A stretch of 64,000 nt of DNA, from positions 35,375-99,374 of the forward strand of contig UCLR01000004.1 of assembly GCA_900473415.1 (NCBI GenBank), given 5' to 3'. Numbering within the stretch: the stretch's first letter is position 1; each line of letters opens with the position of its first letter. Below are positions 36,714-45,733 of the stretch, piece after piece. The position numbers and the translations under genes are program-made. Source of the DNA: Hyphomicrobiales bacterium. GTDB lineage: Bacteria > Pseudomonadota > Alphaproteobacteria > Rhizobiales > Beijerinckiaceae. The notes beneath the pieces are model-generated. The model made no database searches and was not told the origin of the DNA. It saw only the letters and a program-made list of their open reading frames with translations.

Positions 36714-37997
36714 TTACTTGGCCTTGAACTTGTCGAGGATGACCTGCTCGCGCACGGCGGCCGCGCTCAGCGCATCCTTGATCGGCGTATCCTTCAGCAG
36801 CACGCTGTTGATCATGTCGATCGAGACCTGGCGCTGCGCCGATTCATCGACCATCGGCGGCGTCGCGGCGTATTCGAGCCCGCGGATGAAGGGGCCGTAG
36901 ATCGGGTCCTTGACGTTGGCCTCGGTCAGCGCCACGGCGCGGCGGGCCGGCAGCTCGCCCACCTTCTCCAGCCAGACATTCATCGCCTTCTCGGAGGTGA
37001 TGAACGCCAGGAATTTCTCAGCGGCCGCCAGCTTCTCGCCCGTTGCCGCGGCACCGATGCCGTTGGCGAAGTAGCTGCCGAAATTGGCGCGCTTGCCGTC
37101 GTTGCTGGGCAGCTCCGCGACGCCCCATTTGAAGCTCGGGATCGTCTTGTAGGACGCGATCCGGAAGGTGCCGTCGACCACCATGCCGGCGAGGCCGGCG
37201 CGGAAGGCGGCCTGGCCCTCGTCCATGAAGCCTTCCTGGCCGACGCGGTGGACCTTCTGCAGGCTCGTGTAGAATTCGAGCGCCTTGGCGCCGGCCTCGG
37301 TGTTGTAGGCGACCTTGCTGCCGTCGGCCGAATAGGACTCGCCGCCATATTGACGGAGCAGGATTTCGCGCACCCAGTTATGGTCCTGCCGCGCGATGTC
37401 GAGCGCCATGCCGACCTGCTGGAAGTTTCCCGCGGAGTCCCGCTTGGCCAGCGCCTTGGCGGCGGTGACGAGCTCGTTCAGCGTCTGCGGCGGCTTCTCG
37501 GGATCGAGCCCGGCCTTCTGGAACATGTCCTTGTTGTAGAACAGCGCCATGGAGCGCACCGCCGTCGGCAGGCCGTAATACTGCCCGTCGCGCTTCATCG
37601 CCGAGACGATGGCGAAGAAGTTCTTCTCGATGTCCTCGTCCTTGAACGCGGTCTTCGAGAGCGGCTGCAGCAGCTTTCCGGCGATGAAGGTGTCGAGCCA
37701 GCCATAGAACAGCTGCATCACTTCCGGGCTGCGCCCGGCGGCCTTGGCCGCGATGATCCGCGTCTGGTAGTCGGCATAGGGAAAGGTGACCTGCTTGACC
37801 GTGATGCCGGGGTTCTCGGCCTCGAACTGCTTGATCAGCTCGGTCATCGCCTGCACGCGGGTGTCGAAGACGTACTGCCAGTACTGGATCTCGACCGCCT
37901 GAGCGCCGCCGGAGCCATGCGCGAGGAAGCCGAGGGCCATGGCGGCCGCGAGCAGCGGCCGGCGAATCGAGAAACGGGCGATCGTCGCAAACTTCAT
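36714..37997 (-). CDS. ABC transporter extracellular solute-binding protein (family 1)
   Basis: This 427-aa periplasmic binding protein captures the transported solute. It has a signal peptide (LLAAAMALGFLAHGSGGAQA), then VEIQYWQYVFDTRVQAMTELIKQFEAENPGITV, the family 1 opening; further blocks are YGLPTAVRSMALFYNKDMFQKAGLDPEKPPQTLNEL and GMVVDGTFRIASYK. It is the first gene of the operon and lies next to a LacI regulator gene with two operator palindromes in between. The ligand may be a sugar or an aminopolycarboxylate-type compound given the lyase gene; this is inference. Confidence 0.93.
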   Translation of the reverse strand: MKFATIARFSIRRPLLAAAMALGFLAHGSGGAQAVEIQYWQYVFDTRVQAMTELIKQFEAENPGITVKQVTFPYADYQTRIIAAKAAGRSPEVMQLFYGWLDTFIAGKLLQPLSKTAFKDEDIEKNFFAIVSAMKRDGQYYGLPTAVRSMALFYNKDMFQKAGLDPEKPPQTLNELVTAAKALAKRDSAGNFQQVGMALDIARQDHNWVREILLRQYGGESYSADGSKVAYNTEAGAKALEFYTSLQKVHRVGQEGFMDEGQAAFRAGLAGMVVDGTFRIASYKTIPSFKWGVAELPSNDGKRANFGSYFANGIGAAATGEKLAAAEKFLAFITSEKAMNVWLEKVGELPARRAVALTEANVKDPIYGPFIRGLEYAATPPMVDESAQRQVSIDMINSVLLKDTPIKDALSAAAVREQVILDKFKAK

Positions 37998-38036
37998 GTG
38001 GGCTCCTCCCGCGCTTCACTGTTGGCCAGTGTATTG

Positions 38037-38050
38037 TGCAAGCGCTTGCA
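38037..38050. promoter_or_regulatory. LacI-family operator 1, in front of the ABC operon
   Basis: Perfect 14-bp palindrome TGCAAGCGCTTGCA centred on CG, the standard shape of LacI-family operators. It is 40 bp upstream of the binding-protein start. A second copy lies at the start of the divergent LacI gene, with centres 118 bp apart, so repression by looping is possible. Confidence 0.75.
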
Positions 38051-38155
38051 TGGTAAGCGCACGAAAGCCTTTGTCAATCTGCCATAATCTGAGCTAAATC
38101 GCCCTAATGGGTGGCTCTGTTCGGTGGGGAAAGTCAATTCGGGTGCGTGAGGAGG

Positions 38156-38167
38156 GCAAGCGCTTGC
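38156..38167. promoter_or_regulatory. LacI-family operator 2, overlapping the regulator start
   Basis: GCAAGCGCTTGC, 12-bp palindrome with one more matching flank base (A at 38168), is nearly identical to operator 1. It overlaps the proposed TTG start codon (38164) of the LacI gene, pointing to autoregulation. Confidence 0.65.
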
Positions 38168-39195
38168 ATCGAAGCACGGCGGATCTGAAGACTCTCGCGC
38201 TCGAGCTCGGCCTCTCGCAGTCAACGGTCAGCCGCGCCCTGCGCGCCCATCCCGGCATCCCCGAGACGACGCAGCGGCGCGTCATCGCCGCTGCGGAGGC
38301 CGCCGGCTATCGGCCTAACGCGCGAGCGCGCAGCCTTGCCACTGGCCGGGCGGAGACGATCGGGCTGATCTTCCCCCTGGAGCGGTTGCAGCTGCCCGAA
38401 ACCAATTTCGTCGACGTGCTGGCGGGCATCTCGACCGTCGTCACGCGCCGCAACTACAGCCTGCTGCTGTCGCCCTTCGCGGATGACGAGGCCGCCGTCC
38501 TGCGCCGGCTCGCCTCCACCAAGGCGGTCGATGGGGTCATCATCACGCGCCCCCTCGTCGACGATCCGCGCATTGCCCTGCTGAACCAGCTGCGCCTGCC
38601 CTTCGTGGTGCATGGCCGCAGCGAGGTCGCGGAGCCCTACTCCTTCGTCGACACGGACAATGACAATGCGTTCGAGCGGCTGACGAGCCTGCTTCTCGAC
38701 TACGGACATCGGCGCATCGTCCTGGTCAACGGCCTGGCGCAATTTCGCTATGTCGACGCACGTGCCGCGAGCTTTCGGCGCGCCTTCGCCGCCCGCGGGC
38801 TGACACCGCTGCCGGATGCGATCGAATTCGTCTCGATGACCGAGGCGACGGGCTACGAGACGGCGATGCGCCGCCTGGCCGGGCCGGAGCGGCCGACGGC
38901 CTTCCTCTGCGGCTCGGTCTTCCAGGCACGCGGCGTCTACCGCGCGCTTCGTGAGCATGGGCTCGAAGTTGGCAGGGACATCTCCGTCGTCTGCCACGAC
39001 GACGGTGTCCGGGGTGTCAGCGCGGCCGATTTCACGCCGCCACTGACGGCGACTTCGACCTCGATCCGGGGCGCAGGAGAGAAGCTTGCTGCGACGCTGA
39101 TCGATCTGATCGAGCGAAAGGTCGCGGAACCACTCCGGACGATCCTTCCCTTCGAGCTCATCCTTCGCGATTCCGTGGCCTTGGCGCGGCCTTAG
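38164..39195 (+). CDS. LacI-family transcriptional regulator of the adjacent ABC operon
   Basis: This LacI/GalR repressor has the N-terminal helix-turn-helix (LKTLALELGLSQSTVSRALRAHPGIPETTQRRVIAAAEAAGYRPNARARSLA) and a periplasmic-binding-protein-like effector domain (ETIGLIFPLERLQ ... DGVIITRPLVDDPRI ... HRRIVLVNG). The start is set at TTG 38164, because GAGGAGGGC lies just upstream and the N-terminal arm then has usual length (343 aa). ATG 38107 and GTG 38143 are alternatives. It is divergent from the solute ABC operon and two palindromic operators lie between them. Confidence 0.92.
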   Translation: MHRSTADLKTLALELGLSQSTVSRALRAHPGIPETTQRRVIAAAEAAGYRPNARARSLATGRAETIGLIFPLERLQLPETNFVDVLAGISTVVTRRNYSLLLSPFADDEAAVLRRLASTKAVDGVIITRPLVDDPRIALLNQLRLPFVVHGRSEVAEPYSFVDTDNDNAFERLTSLLLDYGHRRIVLVNGLAQFRYVDARAASFRRAFAARGLTPLPDAIEFVSMTEATGYETAMRRLAGPERPTAFLCGSVFQARGVYRALREHGLEVGRDISVVCHDDGVRGVSAADFTPPLTATSTSIRGAGEKLAATLIDLIERKVAEPLRTILPFELILRDSVALARP

Positions 39196-39247
39196 CGGCC
39201 GCCCGGCCCGGCGAAGGAGCTCGCCCTCGTGGCGGCCGCGGAGCGCG

Positions 39248-41188
39248 TTATCCGCCGATCGCTACCTTGACGCCGCCGAAGGCGCCGAAACCCGGAACGA
39301 GGAAGCCGACCGGATTCTCCCAGCGCTTGTCGAAGAGGTTGTCGATCCGCCCGAAGACGGTGACCCTTTCGGTCGCCTTGTACTCGGCGGCGAGGTTGAC
39401 GAGGGTCGCTCCCTTCGCCTTGAGGCGTGGCACCGAGAAGTCGCGGTTCCCGTCGACCCAGGGACCGACATAGATCAGCGTCGCGGAGAGCGTCAGCTTC
39501 TCCATCGGTATCCAACTCGCGGTCGTGCTCGCCTTGTGGCGCGGCCGGCGCAGCAGTTCCTGCTGGGCGATCTCGTCCTTGGCGAGAGTGAAGGTGTAGT
39601 CGGCACGGATGCGGAACTGGGGCGAGATCTCCAGCGCGGCGAACGACTCGACGCCCTTCGTCTTCGCCTTGCCGACATTGGCGTAGGAGTCGCCCGCGGA
39701 ATTGGTGACGATCAGGTTGTCGATGTCGTTCTGGAACCAGGTCGCGCCGAATTGCAGCTTCCTGTCGAAGAGGGGCTGCTCGAAGCCGACATCCCAGCCC
39801 TTGCTCTCCTCCGGCGCGAGGTTCGGATTGCCGAAGAAGTTGTAGCCGGGGCGGTAGTCGATAAAGAGCTCGCTCAGCGTCGGCGCCTTGAAGGCGGTGC
39901 CGTAGCTCGCCTTCAGCTTGGTGTCCGTGCCCGGCACGATCGCGGCCGGCGCGACCCTGTAGGTGGTGTGCCCGCCATAGCTGTCGTCATGGTCGTGGCG
40001 GATATTGGCGGCGAGGAAGAAGCGATCCTCGATATTGCCCTGGTATTCGAGAAAGGCCGCCTTGTTGCCGTTGGAGGCGGTGAGGCTGGGAGTGTCGAGC
40101 CGTTCCCGTTCATATTGCAGGCCCATGATCAGGCTGTGGCCCTTGGCCAGCTCGAGGTCGCCGCGCCAGTCGAGCTTGGTGCGCTCGCCGAGATTCTCGC
40201 TCGGCAGGCCGAGCAGGCCGAAGGCGCCCGGCTGGCGGGTTGAGCGATCCTGGTTCGAATAGGAAACGCCGAAGCGGTTGACAAAGCGCCCGCCGAAGGG
40301 ATCCCAGACGATTTCACCGCGGGTGAAGGCCTGCGCGTCGTTCTGCAGCGCGCGATAAGGCGTCGGCCGGCTCGGGAAGCCGCTATCATAGGTCGAGAGG
40401 AACTGTCCGTCGGTATAGCGGCCGACCCAGTTGACGCTCAGCGTGTCGGTCAGGGCAAAGCCGAGTCGGCTGGAATAGGTGTAGGCGTCATAGGCGTTCG
40501 GCTTCACCTTGACGCCCGGCGGGACGAGGTTCGCCGGCACGGAGTCGGTTGAGTCCGAGCGCATATGCGCAACGTTCAAGGCGTAGTTGAAGCGGTCGTC
40601 ACCGCCGCTGAAGCCGGCCGACTGGCTGAAGGTGCCATGCGAGCCGGCCTCGATGCGCGCAGTCGCCTTGGGTGGGCCGTCCCCGCGTTTCGTCGCGATC
40701 GAGATCACACCGCCCAGCGCGTTGGCGCCGTAGAGACCGCTCTGCGGGCCGCGCAGCACCTCGATGCGCTCGATGTCGTCGGTCAGCATCGAGCCGAAAT
40801 CGAAGGAGCGGTTCGGGGTCGAGGGATCATTGGCCTCGATGCCGTCGATCAGCACCTTGACGTGGTTGGAATTGGTGCCGCGCATGAAGACCGAGGTCTG
40901 GCCGCCCGGCCCGCCGATCTGGACGATGTTCAGGCCTGGCACGGCAGCCAGCGCCTGCGGCAGCGTGCGCCGCTGCTGCTGCTCGATGTCTCTGGCGGTG
41001 ATGACGGTAACGGAGCTTGCGACCTCGCGTGCCGGCGTTGGCGCGCCGGTGGCGCTGACGACGATTTCGTCGAGGGCGAGCGTACCGGGCTCGCTCTGGG
41101 CGAGGGCGGGAGCACAGATGGCGAGGACGAGAAGGGAAACGGACAGCGGCAGGCGGCCGCGCCGAGCGGCCGGAAGGGAGACGATCAC
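39248..41188 (-). CDS. btuB: TonB-dependent receptor, BtuB-like (cobalamin uptake)
   Basis: This outer-membrane receptor imports vitamin B12-type corrinoids with TonB energy. From GTG 41188 it is about 646 aa: signal peptide (LPLSVSLLVLAICAPALAQ), TonB-box-like LDEIVVSATG, plug domain (SSVTVITARDIEQQQRRTLPQALAAVPGLNIVQ ... LIDGIEANDPSTPNRSFDFGSMLTDDIERIEVLRGPQSGLYG), then the 22-strand barrel ending VKVAIGG. GAGG lies 8 bases before the GTG. The cobalamin riboswitch upstream on the same strand supports B12 as ligand. No btuFCD or cobalamin-synthesis gene follows. Confidence 0.92.
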   Translation of the reverse strand: MIVSLPAARRGRLPLSVSLLVLAICAPALAQSEPGTLALDEIVVSATGAPTPAREVASSVTVITARDIEQQQRRTLPQALAAVPGLNIVQIGGPGGQTSVFMRGTNSNHVKVLIDGIEANDPSTPNRSFDFGSMLTDDIERIEVLRGPQSGLYGANALGGVISIATKRGDGPPKATARIEAGSHGTFSQSAGFSGGDDRFNYALNVAHMRSDSTDSVPANLVPPGVKVKPNAYDAYTYSSRLGFALTDTLSVNWVGRYTDGQFLSTYDSGFPSRPTPYRALQNDAQAFTRGEIVWDPFGGRFVNRFGVSYSNQDRSTRQPGAFGLLGLPSENLGERTKLDWRGDLELAKGHSLIMGLQYERERLDTPSLTASNGNKAAFLEYQGNIEDRFFLAANIRHDHDDSYGGHTTYRVAPAAIVPGTDTKLKASYGTAFKAPTLSELFIDYRPGYNFFGNPNLAPEESKGWDVGFEQPLFDRKLQFGATWFQNDIDNLIVTNSAGDSYANVGKAKTKGVESFAALEISPQFRIRADYTFTLAKDEIAQQELLRRPRHKASTTASWIPMEKLTLSATLIYVGPWVDGNRDFSVPRLKAKGATLVNLAAEYKATERVTVFGRIDNLFDKRWENPVGFLVPGFGAFGGVKVAIGG

Positions 41189-41317
41189 GATGGAGACCTC
41201 GGGCGTTGACGTCAGTGGCACGTCACCGCGAACGCGATCTCCCATCGGCCGCGACCCGCGCGGCAAACAGTGCAATCAGCGATCGGCTCACCCCGTCCGA
41301 ACGTGTTCGCGTGTGAC

Positions 41318-41500
41318 CACGGCTGACGGCAGGTCTCCTGGCTCGCGGGTCGGTGCCTTTCGCCGCCTTCCCAGGTCCGAGGCCCCAGTGGCGTGTGGCG
41401 AAAGGCTCGCCGCTTACAGTTGCGGGGGCAGCCGCGGCGTGGGGCAGCAAGCCGCCCGCACCGCGTTCCCTTTTGATCCCGTGAGGGAACCGTCACAGCG
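41318..41500 (-). ncRNA. Cobalamin (B12) riboswitch upstream of btuB
   Basis: On the minus strand the order of conserved elements is GACGGTTCCC, GGGATCAAAAGGGAA with CGGTG, the core CCCCGCAACTGTAA, GGGAAGGCGG, and the B12 box GCCAGGAGACCTGCC. All are the accepted signature of AdoCbl riboswitches, in correct order and spacing over about 180 bases. The end is about 130 bases before the btuB start, leaving room for the expression platform. High B12 would switch btuB off. Confidence 0.96.
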
Positions 41501-41592
41501 ACGACTAAGGCGCAAAGGTGGCGACGTCAAACGCCGAATCCGCTGCCGGCCACAGTGCCGCCGTGACCGAATGGCGCGGCCGAACGATCGCC

Positions 41593-42465
41593 TCAGCGAT
41601 TGCGCCGCTGGACGATGAAATGGGCGGCGACCGTCAGCAGGATCGTCGCCGTCATCAGGATGAAGGAGATGGCGCCGCCGAAGGGCCAGTTGTTCTGCTG
41701 TGCGAACTGGCCGTAGACGAGCGGCCCCATCATCTGGAATTTCGGCCCGCCGAGCAGCACCGGCGTGGCGTAGGCGTTCATCGCCAGGATGAAGGTGAGG
41801 ATCGTGCCGGCGAGGATGCCGGGCAGCGCCAGCGGCCAGAGCACGCGGCGGAACATCGCCGCTGGATTGGCGCCCAGGCTGAAGGCGGCCTCCTCGACAT
41901 TGCGCGGGATGCCCTCGATCACGCTCTGCAGCGAGAGCACCATGAAGGGCAGGTTGACCGCGATGATGCCGATCAGCACCGCGACCTCGGTGTACATGAT
42001 CTCGAGCGGCTGATCGATCAGCCCCATGCCCATCAGCGAGGCATTCAGCGCGCCGCGGCTGCCGAAGGCGGTCATCCAGCCGGCGGCGCGCACGGCGTTG
42101 CCGACGAAGAGCGGCAGCACGACGGCGATGACGAGCAGGTTCTTGAAGCGGCTCTGGGTGCGCGCCAGCACATAGGCGAGCGGGAAGCCGAGGATGAGGC
42201 ACGCCAGCGTGCAGAGCACCGCCACACGCACGGTGCGGGCCAGCACGTTGAGATAATAGGCGTCGGTGAAGAACTTGACGTAGTTCTCGATGACCAGCGC
42301 ATCGACCATGAACTGGCCGGGCACGAACTTGTTGAGCGAGTAGCGGAACAGGATCGCGAGCGGGCCGATCAACATGAAGGCGACGAAAAGCGTCGCCGGC
42401 ACGACGAGCAGGCCGGCGAGGTTGGTCCGGGCGCCGGCCACGGCTTCGGGAGCGGCGGTGCTCAT
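41593..42465 (-). CDS. ABC transporter permease (PotB-like)
   Basis: This 290-aa inner-membrane permease of the spermidine/putrescine group has the N-terminal helix LVVPATLFVAFMLIGPLAILFRYSL and the EAA-type loop NVEEAAFSLGANPAAMFRRVLWPLALPG near residue 205. It is the last gene of the TetR-linked cluster, separated from the binding-protein gene by 142 bp filled with REP-like elements. The other permease of the pair is located at 44753, on the other side of the ATPase and binding-protein genes. Confidence 0.92.
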   Translation of the reverse strand: MSTAAPEAVAGARTNLAGLLVVPATLFVAFMLIGPLAILFRYSLNKFVPGQFMVDALVIENYVKFFTDAYYLNVLARTVRVAVLCTLACLILGFPLAYVLARTQSRFKNLLVIAVVLPLFVGNAVRAAGWMTAFGSRGALNASLMGMGLIDQPLEIMYTEVAVLIGIIAVNLPFMVLSLQSVIEGIPRNVEEAAFSLGANPAAMFRRVLWPLALPGILAGTILTFILAMNAYATPVLLGGPKFQMMGPLVYGQFAQQNNWPFGGAISFILMTATILLTVAAHFIVQRRNR

Positions 42466-42475
42466 GCGAAGAGCC

Positions 42476-42594
42476 CGTCATGCTCGGGCATGACCCGAGC
42501 ATCTCTGGACGATTTGGCACTGTTCATGGGTGTGTGCTTCCTCATCGTCACGAGATTCTCGGGTCTGCGCTGCGCTTTGCCCGAGAATGACGCG
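42476..42594. repeat. Pair of REP-like hairpins between binding-protein and permease genes
   Basis: First hairpin: ATGCTCGGG / CCCGAGCAT around 42480-42502. Second: TTCTCGGG / CCCGAGAA around 42556-42588, ending AATGACG. Both belong to the GTCAT...ATGAC family at 1092, 4934 and 58133. Lying inside an operon, they may attenuate transcription of the distal permease gene or stabilise the upstream mRNA. Confidence 0.6.
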
Positions 42595-42607
42595 CCTGCG
42601 ACTATCG

Positions 42608-43654
42608 TCAGCCCTTGAAGACCTTGTCCCACCACTCCTTCATCGCCGAGTCGTTCTTGGCGAGGAAGGCGTAGTCGAGGTCCTTGAGGGTCTTCTCTTC
42701 CTCGGGCGTGAAGCCGATGCGCTTCTGCAGCGCCGGATCGACGTTGAGGCCGGTGACCGTGCCGTTATAGCCCATGTCGACGGCGAAGGCCTCCTGCGGC
42801 GCCTTGGCGAGCATCGCGTCCATATAGGCGTAGGCATTGGCCTTGTTCGGCGCGTTCTTCTGGATCACGAAGCCCGAGACATAGGTCGGGATGCCTTCGA
42901 CGGGCGAGACCGCCTCGCAGGGGATGCCGGCGTTCTGCCACTGGACCACGCGGGCCTTCCAGATCGCGCTGATGCCGATCTCCTCGTTCTTCATCGCGGC
43001 GGCGAAGGCCTCGTTCGTCGGGTAGACGCGGGCGCCCGCCTTCTTGACGGCCATGAGGACTTCCTTGGCCTTCTCGATGTCGTTCATGTCCTTGCCGCCG
43101 GTCGCGGCCATCGAGGCGGCGATGAAGATCGACTGGTACTGGATGTCGATGAAGCCGATCTTGTTACCCCATTTCGGGTCGAGCCAGTCCTTGAAGCCCT
43201 TCGGCGCCGGCGAGATCAGCTTGGGATTGTAGATGACGACGTTGCCCGAATAGATGTGCCCCATTCCGTAGGGGTATTTCATCGTCGGCAGCAGGTTCTT
43301 GGCGTTGGGCAGCTTGGAGTAGTCGATCTCCTCCAGCACGCCGGCCTCGTTCATCTCGAACATGTTGGCGGCGGAGAGGCCCTGGATGTCGACGGTGCCG
43401 CGCGGCAGGCGCTTCTCGGCGACCATCTTGGCGCGCCGCGGCGCGTCGCCCGCCTGGTCCTGCACCACCTCGAGGCCCTTGGGCTTGAGGATCGGGTCTT
43501 CGATGTTCTTGGTCAGCAGCCGGGCATAGTCGCCGCCCCAGGTGCCGACGACGACGCGGCCGCCGGATTGGGCGAAAGCCGGGGTGCCGGCCGCAGCGGC
43601 GAGCGCGGCCGCGCCGGTCCCTTTCAGAAGTTCACGCCTGTCGAATGCGGTCAT
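42608..43654 (-). CDS. ABC transporter substrate-binding protein (PotD/polyamine-like), Tat signal
   Basis: This 348-aa periplasmic binding protein starts at ATG 43654 (MTAFDRRELLKG) with a twin-arginine signal followed by GAAALAAAAGTPAFAQ. GGGGAAC precedes the ATG. The body has GTWGGDYARLLTKNIEDP and GTVDIQGLSAANMFEMNEAGVLEEIDYSKLPNAKNLLP, as in family 1/8 PotD-like proteins for polyamines, phosphonates or other small cations. The linked amidohydrolases suggest a compound that needs hydrolysis, so polyamine is only a default label. Confidence 0.9.
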   Translation of the reverse strand: MTAFDRRELLKGTGAAALAAAAGTPAFAQSGGRVVVGTWGGDYARLLTKNIEDPILKPKGLEVVQDQAGDAPRRAKMVAEKRLPRGTVDIQGLSAANMFEMNEAGVLEEIDYSKLPNAKNLLPTMKYPYGMGHIYSGNVVIYNPKLISPAPKGFKDWLDPKWGNKIGFIDIQYQSIFIAASMAATGGKDMNDIEKAKEVLMAVKKAGARVYPTNEAFAAAMKNEEIGISAIWKARVVQWQNAGIPCEAVSPVEGIPTYVSGFVIQKNAPNKANAYAYMDAMLAKAPQEAFAVDMGYNGTVTGLNVDPALQKRIGFTPEEEKTLKDLDYAFLAKNDSAMKEWWDKVFKG

Positions 43655-43689
43655 GGTGGTTCCCCTGTTTATATGACGCCGAACGAGGC

Positions 43690-44748
43690 TCATGCCCCGC
43701 GCGGATAGACGAGCCCGGCGTCTTCGGCCCAACCTATCGTGATGCTTTCATCCGGCTGCGGCTCGGTGAGCCCCGGTCGGTTCGGGATCTGCAGCAGCAT
43801 GCGGTCATGCTCATCGAGCGCGACCTGGATGTCGAGCAGCGCACCCAGATAGGAAGCGTGCTCGACCTTCGCTGTGAAGCGGTTGGGCAGGCCGTCGGCC
43901 TCTCCACCCACGGCGATCCTTTCGGGCCTGAGCGCCAGCGTCGCCGGCCCGGGCTTCGCCGCAGCAGCGCAGACCATGTCGAGCCCGCCGGCCGTGCGGA
44001 AACGGCCGGGCGCGGTGACTTCGCCGTCGAGGAAGGCGCTGCGTCCGATGAAGCCGGCGACGAAGCGATCGGCGGGCTTCTCGTAGAGCTCGCGCTGCGT
44101 GCCGACCTGGCGGACCTGGCCCTTCTCCATCACGACGAGCCGGTCGGCCATCGTCAGCGCTTCTTCCTGATCGTGCGTCACCATGATGGTGGTGAGCCCG
44201 AGCTTGCGCTGCAGCTCGCGGATCTCCACACGCACCTCGAGGCGCAGCTTGGCGTCGAGATTGGAGAGCGGCTCGTCGAGGAGCAGCACCTGCGGCTGCA
44301 TCGCCAGCGCACGGGCTAGTGCGACGCGTTGCTGCTGGCCGCCCGAGAGCTGGCGCGGATAACGGTCGTCGAAACCCGTGAGCCGGACGAGGCGCAACGC
44401 CTCCGCGACGCGCGGGCCGCGCTCGGCCTGTGGAACCTTGTGCATCTCGAGGCCGAAGGCGACGTTCTGCGCCACCGTCATATGGGGGAATAGCGCGTAG
44501 CTCTGGAAGACCAGGCCGCAATGGCGCTTCCAGGGGGGCAGCGCCGTGACGTCGCGCTCGCCGATGGTGATGCTGCCTGCGGTCGGCGGGATGAAGCCCG
44601 CGATCATGCGCAGCGTCGTCGTCTTGCCGCAGCCCGAGGGGCCAAGCAGCACCAGGAACTCTCCGTCGGCGATCGCGATGTCCACGTCATCGACTGCGAT
44701 GAAGTCGCCGTAGCTCTTCTTCAGATGCGAAATCGAGAGCCGCGCCAT
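43690..44748 (-). CDS. ABC transporter ATP-binding protein (PotA-like)
   Basis: This 352-aa ATPase has Walker [18 protein letters not shown]-loop [14 protein letters not shown], signature [16 protein letters not shown], Walker [16 protein letters not shown] and switch [15 protein letters not shown], followed by a C-terminal TOBE region. Sequence type matches PotA/spermidine-putrescine transport ATPases. It is 4 bp from the permease gene upstream and 35 bp from the binding-protein gene downstream. Confidence 0.94.
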   Translation of the reverse strand: MARLSISHLKKSYGDFIAVDDVDIAIADGEFLVLLGPSGCGKTTTLRMIAGFIPPTAGSITIGERDVTALPPWKRHCGLVFQSYALFPHMTVAQNVAFGLEMHKVPQAERGPRVAEALRLVRLTGFDDRYPRQLSGGQQQRVALARALAMQPQVLLLDEPLSNLDAKLRLEVRVEIRELQRKLGLTTIMVTHDQEEALTMADRLVVMEKGQVRQVGTQRELYEKPADRFVAGFIGRSAFLDGEVTAPGRFRTAGGLDMVCAAAAKPGPATLALRPERIAVGGEADGLPNRFTAKVEHASYLGALLDIQVALDEHDRMLLQIPNRPGLTEPQPDESITIGWAEDAGLVYPRGA

Positions 44749-44752
44749 TCGT

Positions 44753-45568
44753 TCACACCACCCGGCTCAGTTTGACATAGCGGTCGGTCACGATCATCGC
44801 GACGCCGATCAGGACGATCTGGATGAGCGAGGCCGCGGCCACCGTCGGGTCGATCTTCCATTCGAGATATTGGAGGATTGCGATCGGCAAGGTCGTGCGC
44901 CCCGGGCCGACCAGGAACAGGCTCATCTCGAGATTGCCGAACGAGGTCACAAAGCCGAACAGTGCCGCGGCGACGATGCCGGGACGGATGCTCGGCAGCG
45001 TCACCCGCCAGAAGGTCGTGATGGGGCCTGCGCCCAGATTCTGTGCCGCCTCCTCGATGGTGCGGTCGAAGCCGGCGAGGCTCGCCGTTACCAGCCGCAC
45101 CACCCAGGGGATGACGACGAGGGTGTGGGCGGCGATCAGACCGCCGAGCGAGCCCATCACCGGGATCTCGGTCGCGAGTTCGACCTCGATCTGGAAGACA
45201 TAGGTCGAAGTGCCGAGCACGATGCCCGGCATCACCAGCGGCAGCAGCAGCAGTGTCGAGACGCCGGGTCCGAGCGGGATACGGTGGCGCGCCAGAGCGA
45301 GGCTCGCCGGCACGCCGAGAACGAGGCCGATCAGCGTCGCCACGATGCCGACCTGCAGGCTCAGCACGAAGCCGTCGATGAAGGACTTGTTGTTCGCGGC
45401 GGCTGCGAACCACTGCAGCGAATAGCCCTCCGGCGGGAAGGAGGGGATTTCCTGCCGGAAGAACGAGAGCCAGGTGACGAAGATCAGCGGCAGCAGAATG
45501 AAGCCGAGCGACAGCGCGGCCGCGCCGTTCAGCACATAGCGCCCGAGCCGCGGCGAACCCGCACTCAC
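44753..45568 (-). CDS. ABC transporter permease (PotC-like)
   Basis: This 271-aa permease starts at GTG 45568 (AGGAG 7 bases upstream) rather than the longer frame from 45703, whose first 45 residues are not membrane-like. It contains helices AALSLGFILLPLIFVTWLSFF, IVATLIGLVLGVPASLALA and the EAA loop IEEAAQNLGAGPITTFWRVTLPSIRPG. It leads a four-gene transporter group and has an operator-like site 109-126 bp upstream that is shared with the TetR gene. Confidence 0.92.
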   Translation of the reverse strand: MSAGSPRLGRYVLNGAAALSLGFILLPLIFVTWLSFFRQEIPSFPPEGYSLQWFAAAANNKSFIDGFVLSLQVGIVATLIGLVLGVPASLALARHRIPLGPGVSTLLLLPLVMPGIVLGTSTYVFQIEVELATEIPVMGSLGGLIAAHTLVVIPWVVRLVTASLAGFDRTIEEAAQNLGAGPITTFWRVTLPSIRPGIVAAALFGFVTSFGNLEMSLFLVGPGRTTLPIAILQYLEWKIDPTVAAASLIQIVLIGVAMIVTDRYVKLSRVV

Positions 45569-45676
45569 CCGGCGGCTCCTGTACGGCAGGCCAAGCCGGC
45601 TCCTTGCCGGATGCTCTTCGCCATGAAAGCCAAGGCCATTCCCCTCTTTCGCCCCGAACTCTGCGGCGCAACTTAC

Positions 45677-45694
45677 AAACAGTGAAGCCTGTTT
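45677..45694 (-). promoter_or_regulatory. TetR operator candidate in front of the transporter genes
   Basis: AAACAGTGAAGCCTGTTT, with perfect 6-base arms AAACAG/CTGTTT. The same string with two changes occurs at 49042-49059 before the TetR gene, and the shared similarity continues outward (AACTTrCA before, TTT after). Two near-identical sites at the two ends of one gene group are strong evidence of common control. Confidence 0.7.
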
Positions 45695-45733
45695 TTCTCT
45701 CACGCCACGCTCAGCGGAGAGGCAGGCCGGACT

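Noticed and set aside
45569..45703. Extended N-terminus of the PotC-like permease
   Set aside because: Residues are not membrane-like, the frame would span the TetR-site candidate, and GTG 45568 has a good AGGAG.
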